A program made the position numbers and the translations under genes. From contig NZ_LXUF01000001.1 in assembly GCF_001648895.1 (NCBI RefSeq), positions 620,001-684,000 of the forward strand: a DNA stretch of 64,000 bases. The letters run 5' to 3'. Source of the stretch: Methylovorus sp. MM2 (GTDB lineage: Bacteria; Pseudomonadota; Gammaproteobacteria; Burkholderiales; Methylophilaceae). Under the pieces are notes generated by a model. It saw nothing but the letters and a program-made list of their open reading frames with translations. It did no database searches and was not told the origin of the DNA. Shown here in pieces: positions 55,173-63,179 of the stretch; the first letter of the stretch is position 1, and every line of letters starts with the position of its first letter.

Positions 55173-56669
55173 TCACTTTTTTAATGCTGCCCGAATCACA
55201 TCCGCCAGCACAAGGCCATATTTGCTGATACTCTCGGTCGCGGCGTAAGCGTAGCCAATAATCAGGCCTTTTTCGCGTTTTTCGCCAATGCCATAGTAAG
55301 AGAGCGGGGAGACGCGCAAGCGATGTTCTGCCGCTAGTGCGGCAACACGGACGTCATCAACCTCCTCGTCAAACTCGACTACCAGATGCAAGCCAGAATC
55401 CACAGGTGAAAGCCTTGCCCCTACCTCAGCCACTGAGGCTAGCGATTTTTGCAGTAACTTGCGTCGTTCTGCGTAGGTTTGCCGTAATCGTCGGATATGG
55501 CTGGCAAAATGGCCTTCTTCGATAAAGTCGGCAAGTGCTGCCTGAATGACCACTTGCCCGGGGCGTTGTAATTCATATAAGCCGCTTTTGAAGCTGGCAA
55601 CTAGATTAGGCGGTACTACCAGATAGCCCAATCGAATGCCTGGGTACATCACTTTGGAAAACGTGCCCATGTAGAGCACACGATCATTTTGATCCATCCC
55701 TTGCAGAGATGAAATAGGGCGGCCTTCAAAACGAAATTCACTATCGTAATCATCTTCAATAATCCACGCTTTGCGGCTTTCAGCGTAATCGAGCAGCAGG
55801 CGTCTGCGGCCGTAACTCATCACCATACCTTTCGGGTATTGGTGTGATGGCGTGGTGTAAATCAGCTTTGGTGTGGCGCGAAAGTCTTCGGTGGTGGGTG
55901 CCAGACCTTCTTTATCGACTGATACAGGGTGCAATTGCAGACCGTTCACTTCGAGCACGCGCCGTGCTGCCCAGTAGCAGGGGTTTTCTATCCATGCGCG
56001 ATCGCCGTGGTCGGTCAGCAAACGTGCGCAGAGATCAATAGATTGCTGCGTGCCAGCGGTAATGAGCACCTGATCCACGGTGAGATTTACTGCGCGCGAT
56101 ACGCGCAAGTAATCGGCAATTGCCAGACGTAGTGGCAAATAGCCACCTGAGTGGCCGTAATCAAGCAGTGAAGGGTCCGGCGCACGCCACTGGCGATTAA
56201 GTAGGCGTCGCCACAGCATAGTGGGGAATTGGGAGTAATCATCCTCGCCTGGGGTAAAAGGCTGCACTTCATGGCTTTGTCTGTTCAGCGAACCAGCAGC
56301 GGCCATGCCTCTGCGCGATAGGCCGATATCATCCTGTAGCTTAAGTGGTTCTGTTGCGCCCAACGAAACAGGCTTCTTAGCGAACCCATCCGGCTGGTTA
56401 TAGGCGACATAAGTACCGCTGCCTGTTTGCGCAGCCACATAGCCTTCATCCAGCAATTGCTCAAACGCAGCGAGAATCGTGTTGCGTGATACTGAGAGGT
56501 CTTGCGACAGGTTGCGTGTTGAAGGTAACCGAGTGCCGGAAATGAGTATGCGATCAGTGATCGCCTGACGGATAGCTTCATAGATGCGCCTGTGCGTGGG
56601 CATACGCCGTGGGAAACTACCCTGGCTCAGTTGCGTTAACAGCCACTCAGAAAGTACCAATTGTTTCAA
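55173..56669 (-). CDS. MocR-family regulator (GntR HTH fused to aminotransferase domain)
   Basis: 498 residues. The N-terminal GntR HTH (IYEAIRQAITDRILISGTRLPSTRNLSQDLSVSRNTILAAFEQL) joins a class I aminotransferase-like domain; the PLP lysine is in GTFSKVMYPGIRLGYL. The only plausible start in frame is a TTG at 56669; an ATG at 56603 would cut into the HTH. These proteins sense PLP-amine adducts and bind direct repeats. It sits between the puuB and puuD genes and is divergent from puuD, so control of the polyamine module is likely. Confidence 0.9.
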   Translation of the reverse strand: MKQLVLSEWLLTQLSQGSFPRRMPTHRRIYEAIRQAITDRILISGTRLPSTRNLSQDLSVSRNTILAAFEQLLDEGYVAAQTGSGTYVAYNQPDGFAKKPVSLGATEPLKLQDDIGLSRRGMAAAGSLNRQSHEVQPFTPGEDDYSQFPTMLWRRLLNRQWRAPDPSLLDYGHSGGYLPLRLAIADYLRVSRAVNLTVDQVLITAGTQQSIDLCARLLTDHGDRAWIENPCYWAARRVLEVNGLQLHPVSVDKEGLAPTTEDFRATPKLIYTTPSHQYPKGMVMSYGRRRLLLDYAESRKAWIIEDDYDSEFRFEGRPISSLQGMDQNDRVLYMGTFSKVMYPGIRLGYLVVPPNLVASFKSGLYELQRPGQVVIQAALADFIEEGHFASHIRRLRQTYAERRKLLQKSLASVAEVGARLSPVDSGLHLVVEFDEEVDDVRVAALAAEHRLRVSPLSYYGIGEKREKGLIIGYAYAATESISKYGLVLADVIRAALKK

Positions 56670-56721
56670 TGCACTGGATCCATGAAGAATTTTTGAAAGC
56701 GTAACGTAACTCTAATGCCGT

Positions 56722-56756
56722 TAAAGTGGTTCCATTAAAATAATCTAAATGGCTCT
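56722..56756 (+). promoter_or_regulatory. Direct-repeat operator between mocR and puuD
   Basis: TAAAGTGGTTC (56722-56732) then TGGCTCT (56750-56756). Spacing and both blocks are identical to the copy before the agmatinase gene. It lies about 53 bp before the mocR start and 131 bp before the puuD start, so it can serve both. It also covers the ATG at 56749, which argues against that start. Confidence 0.65.
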
Positions 56757-56886
56757 TGTAGCATTACCAATTTCAAGGAATAATACATTCACGAAACCTG
56801 TACTGCAACTAAACAGCGCAATATATAGCGCATGTTTACATGCCCCTTGCAGAAGTGCGTTATCAATAAAACTGGCCAGTGCCAAC

Positions 56887-57681
56887 ATGATGAAGTCGAC
56901 AAAAACGAAGCCTGTGGTCTTGATTCCTGCTGATGTTAAACATCAGGGGGAACACCCTTTTCACATGGTGGGGCAGAAATACATTCTGGCAGTCGCTGAG
57001 GCCGCCGAAGCCACCCCTTTATTAGTCCCCGCGATCAGTGAGCATACCGATTTCAATGCGTTGCTTGAGTTTGCAGACGGCATTTTTCTCACGGGGGCAG
57101 TATCCAATGTGCACCCCTCGCATTTTGATCAAGAAGTACATAATCCAGAATTACCGCTAGATCCAGAGCGCGATGCGATTACCTTAAACCTGATTCGTGC
57201 GGCTATCGTAGCTGGCGTGCCCTTGTTTGGCATCTGCCGTGGATTTCAGGAGATCAATGTCGCATTCGGTGGCAGTTTGCATCAAGCCGTGCATGAAGTA
57301 GTCGGCATGGCAGACCATCGCGAACCCAAAGATTTACCAATCGCTGAGCAATATGCACCTGCACACTCAGTGCGCTTGGTGGCTGGCGGGCGATTAGCCA
57401 ATATCACAGGTCGCGAAGAAATCATGGTGAATTCACTGCATGGGCAAGGGGTCGACCAACTTGGCAATGGTCTGGTGGCTGAAGCTTATGCCCCCGATGG
57501 CCTAATTGAAGCGATACGTGTTGAAAACGCACCAACATTTGCGCTTGCAGTGCAATGGCACCCGGAATGGCAAGTGATGCAAAACCCTGTGTATTTATCT
57601 ATCTTCAAAGCATTTGGTGATGCCTGCCGCGCGCGAGCCGCAGGGCAATTGAAAGCAAGAGGGCGCGCCGCGCCAGATTAG
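56887..57681 (+). CDS. puuD: Gamma-glutamyl-GABA hydrolase
   Basis: 264 residues from the ATG at 56887 (ATG 56890 equally possible). A frame from 56749 would add 46 residues, but they overlap the operator and have no family match; E. coli PuuD is about 254 long. The class I glutamine-amidotransferase triad is seen: Cys in PLFGICRGFQEIN, His in QWHPEWQ. It releases GABA from gamma-glutamyl-GABA. The next gene, puuA, is 76 bp downstream. Confidence 0.88.
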   Translation: MMKSTKTKPVVLIPADVKHQGEHPFHMVGQKYILAVAEAAEATPLLVPAISEHTDFNALLEFADGIFLTGAVSNVHPSHFDQEVHNPELPLDPERDAITLNLIRAAIVAGVPLFGICRGFQEINVAFGGSLHQAVHEVVGMADHREPKDLPIAEQYAPAHSVRLVAGGRLANITGREEIMVNSLHGQGVDQLGNGLVAEAYAPDGLIEAIRVENAPTFALAVQWHPEWQVMQNPVYLSIFKAFGDACRARAAGQLKARGRAAPD

Positions 57682-57757
57682 CGGTTAAATCTTACATACA
57701 CCCAATAGCGCCCCAATTGAGTAACTGAATACCAAAGAAAAGCAGCGGAGTATAAAA

Positions 57758-59131
57758 ATGACGATGGATTGTACGAATTTTAACCATGTAGATATGGATC
57801 GATGGCTGACAGAGCACAACGTCACTGAAATTGAATGTCTGGTGCCCGACCTAACCGGCGTTGCTCGAGGCAAGATTTTGCCGCGTGAAAAATTTTCTAC
57901 CGAACGCGCGATGCGGCTGCCCGAGGCGGTGCTTGGCGTCACGGTAACCGGTGAGTCGCCAGAAGGTCACGCAGGGTACGACAATGTATTCGGCTTTACT
58001 GACAAAGATATGGTGTTACTGCCAGACCCGACCACAGTGCGACTGGTGCCTTGGGCAGTCGACCCTACAGCGCAAGTGATTATGGACTGTGTGAACCATG
58101 ATGGATCACCGATTGATTTTGCGCCGCGCAATGTACTGCGCCGTGTGACTGGCTTATACAAAGATATGGGGTGGACGCCAATCGTCGCGCCAGAGCTCGA
58201 GTTCTATCTGCTTGCCCGTAATATCGACCCCAATTTGCCGCTGACACCACCGGTTGGCCGCAGTGGACGCTCTGAAACCAGCCGCCAGTTATACAGTATT
58301 GACGCAGTGAATGAATTTGACCCCTTGTTTGAAGATATCTACGAGTACTGCGGCATCATGGGATTAGAGCTCGATACTCTTATTCATGAGTTTGGTGCCG
58401 GGCAAATGGAAATCAACTTCTTGCATGACGAGCCGATGTTGCTTGCCGATAAAGTATTTTTCTTTAAGCGCACCCTGCGTGAAGTGGCGATGCGCCACAA
58501 TATGTATGCCACTTTCATGGCTAAGCCCATGGAACGTGAACCCGGTTCAGCGATGCATATTCACCAAAGTGTGATTGATACCAAAACGCGCCAGAATATC
58601 TTCAGCAAAGAAGACGGTAGCGAATCGTTGCTATTCTTTAACTACATCGCGGGCCTGCAAAAATATCTGCCTGCGGCGATGGCCATCTTGGCGCCTTACG
58701 TGAATTCGTACCGCCGGATTGTGCGTGATGGCGCAGCGCCGATCAATATCGAATGGGGTTACGACAATCGTACCGTCGGTATCCGTGTGCCGATTTCAGA
58801 CCCGGATGCACGCCGTGTTGAGAATCGCGTAGTGGGTGCAGACGCGAACCCTTATTTGGCCATGGCCGTAACGCTGGCTTGCGGATACCAAGGCATTGTC
58901 GAAGGTTTGCAGCCAACCGAAGTAACCACCGGTAGTGCCTATGCCTCCGATTACCAGTTGCCGCGCGGTTTATCTGAAGCTTTGCGTGTGCTTGAGGGTG
59001 CAACGGCATTGCATGACGTATTAGGCAAAAATTTCATTGATGTGTATCTGGCAGTGAAAGAAACCGAGCACGATGAATTTATGCGCGTGATCAGTCCATG
59101 GGAGCGCGAGCATTTATTGATGCATGTTTAA
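57758..59131 (+). CDS. puuA: Gamma-glutamylputrescine synthetase (glutamine synthetase family)
   Basis: 457 residues. It ligates glutamate to putrescine with ATP. The glutamine-synthetase fold is clear: N-terminal VPDLTGVARGKILPREKF, the ATP/metal blocks PELEFYLLA and EFGAGQMEINF, SAMHIHQSV, and NIEWGYDNRTVGIRVP. The PuuA-type N-terminus and context with puuB and puuD distinguish it from assimilatory GlnA. AGCGGAG precedes the start by 9-10 nt. Confidence 0.92.
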   Translation: MTMDCTNFNHVDMDRWLTEHNVTEIECLVPDLTGVARGKILPREKFSTERAMRLPEAVLGVTVTGESPEGHAGYDNVFGFTDKDMVLLPDPTTVRLVPWAVDPTAQVIMDCVNHDGSPIDFAPRNVLRRVTGLYKDMGWTPIVAPELEFYLLARNIDPNLPLTPPVGRSGRSETSRQLYSIDAVNEFDPLFEDIYEYCGIMGLELDTLIHEFGAGQMEINFLHDEPMLLADKVFFFKRTLREVAMRHNMYATFMAKPMEREPGSAMHIHQSVIDTKTRQNIFSKEDGSESLLFFNYIAGLQKYLPAAMAILAPYVNSYRRIVRDGAAPINIEWGYDNRTVGIRVPISDPDARRVENRVVGADANPYLAMAVTLACGYQGIVEGLQPTEVTTGSAYASDYQLPRGLSEALRVLEGATALHDVLGKNFIDVYLAVKETEHDEFMRVISPWEREHLLMHV

Positions 59132-59191
59132 TGCGATCAAGATACAACAGCAAAACCACCATACCAATGGCAAAGAATTGAGTGAGGATGT

Positions 59192-60595
59192 ATGACCACT
59201 ATAACGAGTGAAATTCAAGCTGAAGATTCAGCCTATTATCTGCATCCTTTTACTGACCATAAAAGTTTAGCGGGTAAGGGTGCGCGCATTATCACCAAGG
59301 CTGATGGCCTTTATATATGGGATTCTGAAGGCGAAAAAATATTCGATGCCATGTCAGGCCTATGGTGCGTGAATATTGGTTATGGTCGTCAGGAGCTGGT
59401 AGATGCCGCCACCAAGCAGATGCAAGAGCTGCCCTATTACAATAGCTTTTTCCAAACCACCAATGTACCCGCTGTAAAACTGGCTAAACGCATCGTCGGT
59501 CTCGCGGGCGATAATTATTCGCATGTGTTTTTCAGCAGTTCCGGTTCTGAATCGAATGACACCAATATTCGTATGGTGCGCCACTATTGGGCGACCTTGG
59601 GGCAGCCGGAGCGCAAGGTGATTATCAGCCGTAACAATGCCTATCATGGGTCTACCATGGCAGGGGCATCACTTGGCGGCATGGGCTATATGCATGCGCA
59701 GGGCGGTTTGCCTATTCCCGATATCGCGCACATAGAGCAGCCCTATCATTACGGGCTTGATCATGCCAAGGATAAAGATGCCTTCGGCATTGAGGCAGCT
59801 GGCTGGCTTGAGAAAAAAATACTCGAAATTGGTGCAGATAAAGTGGCTGCATTCATTGGTGAGCCAATTCAGGGCGCTGGTGGTGTCATCATTCCACCTA
59901 AAACTTACTGGCCGGAAATACAACGCATCTGTGATAAATATGGAATTTTGCTTATTTGCGATGAGGTCATCTGTGGTTTTGGCAGATTGGGCACATGGTT
60001 TGGTTCTCAATTACTTGGGGCAAAGCCAGACCTGATGACGTTTGCCAAAGGTGTGACTTCCGGTTACCTGCCATTAGGTGGTGTGGTCGTCGGTAAGCGC
60101 GTGGCGGATGTGTTGATTAATCAAGGCGGCGACTTTAATCATGGCTACACTTATTCTGGCCATCCAGTAGCCTGCGCCGTGGCACTGGCAAACATCGACA
60201 TTTTGGAGCATGAAGGTTTGGTAGATCGCGTGCGCCAAGAGACGGGCCCTTATCTGGCTGAGCGCTATGCCGAGCTTTCTCATCACCCATTAGTTGGTGG
60301 CGCTGAAACTTGCGGCCTGATGGCAGGTTTTATGCTTATGAAAGACAAGCAAGCACACATTACTTTTGATGAAACGCTAGAAGTGGGCATGATCTGCCGT
60401 AACCATTGTTTTGCTAATGGCCTGATTATGCGCGCTGTTGGTGACCGCATGATTATTGCGCCGCCCCTCATGATTTCCAAGGCGCAGATTGACGACATGA
60501 TGAAGCTGATCTATCACTGTTTAGATGCCACGCTGGATGAGCTGGAAACATTGGGGTACATGGAGAGCAAGCAACTTAAGGTAAATGCTGCATAA
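59192..60595 (+). CDS. Putrescine-pyruvate (SpuC-like) aminotransferase
   Basis: 467 residues; a class III PLP aminotransferase. The N-terminal YLHPFTDHKSLAGKGARIITKADGLYIWDSEG start is typical of SpuC/putrescine-pyruvate aminotransferases. PLP pocket: DEVICGFGRLGTWFG and the lysine in MTFAKGVTSGYLPLG; the HGYTYSGHPVACAVA block follows. It would convert putrescine to 4-aminobutanal, giving a second route beside the PuuA/B/D path. 60 bp after puuA and co-directional. Broader amine specificity cannot be excluded. Confidence 0.9.
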   Translation: MTTITSEIQAEDSAYYLHPFTDHKSLAGKGARIITKADGLYIWDSEGEKIFDAMSGLWCVNIGYGRQELVDAATKQMQELPYYNSFFQTTNVPAVKLAKRIVGLAGDNYSHVFFSSSGSESNDTNIRMVRHYWATLGQPERKVIISRNNAYHGSTMAGASLGGMGYMHAQGGLPIPDIAHIEQPYHYGLDHAKDKDAFGIEAAGWLEKKILEIGADKVAAFIGEPIQGAGGVIIPPKTYWPEIQRICDKYGILLICDEVICGFGRLGTWFGSQLLGAKPDLMTFAKGVTSGYLPLGGVVVGKRVADVLINQGGDFNHGYTYSGHPVACAVALANIDILEHEGLVDRVRQETGPYLAERYAELSHHPLVGGAETCGLMAGFMLMKDKQAHITFDETLEVGMICRNHCFANGLIMRAVGDRMIIAPPLMISKAQIDDMMKLIYHCLDATLDELETLGYMESKQLKVNAA

Positions 60596-60776
60596 AAAAT
60601 GGTGCGGATATAGGGGTAGCTCTACTTTTTTGGTTGATTGAATGCAATTGATTCACTCAATTTTGGTTTGGATAGTTTGAATTTGTTGATGTAATCTTAA
60701 ACTGTAGTTTTGCATCAGTTTTTGTTATCAGTATCGTGAATGGTTATCTATCTAAAGGTTATCTAGGAGAATATGA

Positions 60777-61913
60777 ATGAAATCGCTATTTAATAAACGT
60801 ATGTTAAGCAAGGGTTTGTCAGCTGCGCTGACGGGTGCCGTTTTAACTGCGACTGTTATCTCGACCGCCTACGCCAAAGAAGAAGAAAAAATACTCAATA
60901 TCTATAACTGGTCTGATTATCTGGGCCCAGACACGATTGCCAATTTTGAAAAAGAAACCGGCATCAAGGTGCGTTATGACGTATTCGACAGCAATGAGAT
61001 TCTCCATGCCAAGCTGGTAGCAGGTAAAACCGGTTACGACATCGTGGTGCCTTCTTCCAACTGGGCAAAATTGCAAATAGACGGCGGTTTACTGCAAAAA
61101 CTGGACAAAACCAAGCTGCCTAACTGGAAGAATCTGGATCCCGGTGTACTTGCACAGTTGGCTAAGCTTGATCCGGGCAATACTTACCTAGTGGATTGGC
61201 TTTGGAGTTACACCACGGTTGGTATCAATGTCGATAAGGTGAAAAAGGCACTGGGTACCATGCCTATGCCAGATAACGCCTGGGATTTGGTATTCGACCC
61301 CAAGTACACAAACAAACTGAAATCCTGTGGATTGACTTATCTCGATACACCTTCTGAAGTATTCCCGGTTGCCTTGCATTACTTGGGCAAGCCTGAATTC
61401 AGTACCAATGCAGATGACTATAAAGCTGCATTCGATATGCTAAAAAAAGTGCGTCCTGATATCAAACGTTTTAACTCCGGTGGTCAGATTGAAGATCTAG
61501 CCAGCGGGTCTGTTTGTGTGGCACTTGGCTGGGCTGGTGATTTCAACCTTGCCCGTAAACGTTCAATTGAAAATAAATCTGCTCAAAACATCGTGGCGCT
61601 GGTGCCTAAAACAGGTGGGCTGATGTTCATGGATACGATGGCGATTCCTGCTGATGCACCGCACCCTGGCAATGCGCACAAATTTATCAATTACATCATG
61701 CAACCTAAAGTGCACGCAGAGCTGACCAATGCAGTGACTTATGCCAACCCTAACAAAGCGGCTACGCCATTTGTAGACCCTGAGATCAGAAATAATAAAA
61801 CCATCTTTCTTTCAGATGCTGACGTGGCAAACCTGATTGCGCCGGGTAATGTAGATAACAATACGCGCCGCACGATGACGCGGTTATTTACACGATTTAA
61901 AACAGGCTTGTAA
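60777..61913 (+). CDS. potF: Polyamine ABC transporter substrate-binding protein (PotF/SpuD-like)
   Basis: 378 residues. A signal peptide (about 1-34, ending TAYAKE) is followed by the PotD/PotF fold (ILNIYNWSDYLGPDTIANFEKETGIKVRYDVFDSNEILHAKLVAGKTGYDIVVPS, and GWAGDFNLARKRS). It binds putrescine or spermidine in the periplasm. The 181 bp upstream carry the promoter; a TTATCT direct repeat (around 60744-60763) is close to the start. A terminator at 61921-61952 follows, so the importer's later genes may be expressed less. Confidence 0.9.
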   Translation: MKSLFNKRMLSKGLSAALTGAVLTATVISTAYAKEEEKILNIYNWSDYLGPDTIANFEKETGIKVRYDVFDSNEILHAKLVAGKTGYDIVVPSSNWAKLQIDGGLLQKLDKTKLPNWKNLDPGVLAQLAKLDPGNTYLVDWLWSYTTVGINVDKVKKALGTMPMPDNAWDLVFDPKYTNKLKSCGLTYLDTPSEVFPVALHYLGKPEFSTNADDYKAAFDMLKKVRPDIKRFNSGGQIEDLASGSVCVALGWAGDFNLARKRSIENKSAQNIVALVPKTGGLMFMDTMAIPADAPHPGNAHKFINYIMQPKVHAELTNAVTYANPNKAATPFVDPEIRNNKTIFLSDADVANLIAPGNVDNNTRRTMTRLFTRFKTGL

Positions 61914-61920
61914 GTGGCTG

Positions 61921-61952
61921 GGCGCCCAGCATCAAAGCTGGGTGCCGTTTTT
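61921..61952 (+). terminator. Terminator after potF, inside the pot operon
   Basis: Stem GGCGCCCAGC/GCTGGGTGCC with one wobble and a 6-nt loop, then GTTTTT. It lies 8 bp after the potF stop and before the ATPase gene, probably allowing partial read-through so that the binding protein is made in excess. Confidence 0.8.
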
Positions 61953-62002
61953 AAGTAGTGAATTAAAGCATTCTCTGGAAATTACTTAGTTTAGGGGTAT
62001 TT

Positions 62003-63145
62003 ATGTCCACAACAGCAACGACAGACTCGGCAAAACCCAGTGCGATCAGAAAAATGGCACCACAAGAGTTACTACGCGTTGAAGGTATTACCAAGGTTTA
62101 CGATGGTAGTGTTAAAGCGGTGGATAACATATCGCTGACAGTAGCCACCGGTGAAATTTTTGCCTTGTTAGGTGGCTCTGGTTGTGGAAAATCTACCCTA
62201 TTGCGTATGCTGGCAGGTTTTGAAAAGCCTACCAACGGCAAGATTTTTCTGGCAGGCAAAGACATCACCGATCTGCCAGCTTATAAACGCCCAATCAATA
62301 TGATGTTTCAGTCGTATGCATTATTCCCGCATTTAAGTGTATGGGAGAACATCGCTTTTGGGCTGCGTCGTGACGATATGGCGAAAGGGGATATTGCTGA
62401 GCGGGTTGAATCCATGCTCAGCTTGGTGCAGCTTGATAAATTTGCCAAACGTAAACCGCATCAGCTTTCAGGGGGGCAGCAGCAGCGTGTCGCGTTAGCG
62501 CGTAGTCTGGCTAAACGCCCTAAATTACTCCTGTTGGATGAACCACTAGGCGCGCTGGATAAGAAATTACGTGAAAAGACCCAGCTTGAACTGGTCAATA
62601 TTATTGAAGAGGTCGGTGTGACCTGTGTGCTGGTAACGCATGACCAAGAAGAAGCCATGACCATGGCTTCGCGTATCGCGGTGATGAGTGAAGGCTCTTT
62701 CATGCAGGTAGGCTCACCAGATGAAGTCTATGAAATGCCGAATAGCCGCCAGGTGGCTGACTTTATCGGTAACGTGAATATCTTCGACGGCATTATCGAA
62801 GAAGACGAATCCGATCACGTCACCATCCGTTGCGAGGAGTGCCTGCATTATGTCGGGCACGGCATTAGTGGCAATGTCGGCATGTCGGTCGGCGTTGCGC
62901 TACGCCCAGAGAAAATCACCTTAAGTAAAGAGCAGCCGCAAAGTGAATATAACTGGTGTGCCGGTGAAGTGGTCGAGATCGTTTACTTCGGCGCTCACAC
63001 TACCTATCACTTGAAACTTGATAGCGGCAAGGTGATCAAGGCGCAGGAGTTGAATAACACGCGGGATCTGAGTTGTGGCCTGACCTGGGGTGACAGAGCC
63101 TATGCACATTGGAATGATATGGCGATGGTCGTGCTGACGTATTAG
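62003..63145 (+). CDS. potG: Polyamine ABC transporter ATP-binding protein (PotG/PotA-like)
   Basis: 380 residues. Walker A GGSGCGKST, Q-loop MMFQSYALFPH, signature LSGGQQQRVA, Walker B LLLDEPLGALD and the switch His (VLVTHDQEEAM) are intact. A C-terminal TOBE-type domain (about 270-380) is typical of the PotA/PotG group. AGGGG lies about 9 nt upstream. It is coupled to the permease gene starting 35 bp later. Confidence 0.93.
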   Translation: MSTTATTDSAKPSAIRKMAPQELLRVEGITKVYDGSVKAVDNISLTVATGEIFALLGGSGCGKSTLLRMLAGFEKPTNGKIFLAGKDITDLPAYKRPINMMFQSYALFPHLSVWENIAFGLRRDDMAKGDIAERVESMLSLVQLDKFAKRKPHQLSGGQQQRVALARSLAKRPKLLLLDEPLGALDKKLREKTQLELVNIIEEVGVTCVLVTHDQEEAMTMASRIAVMSEGSFMQVGSPDEVYEMPNSRQVADFIGNVNIFDGIIEEDESDHVTIRCEECLHYVGHGISGNVGMSVGVALRPEKITLSKEQPQSEYNWCAGEVVEIVYFGAHTTYHLKLDSGKVIKAQELNNTRDLSCGLTWGDRAYAHWNDMAMVVLTY

Positions 63146-63179
63146 TCAGCCTCTCAGCCAATAATCAATGGAGCATGCC

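Noticed and set aside
60744-60766. GGTTATCT repeated twice before potF as a third MocR site
   Set aside because: The half-site and the spacing differ from the TGGYTC repeat with a 23-bp period found in the other two places.
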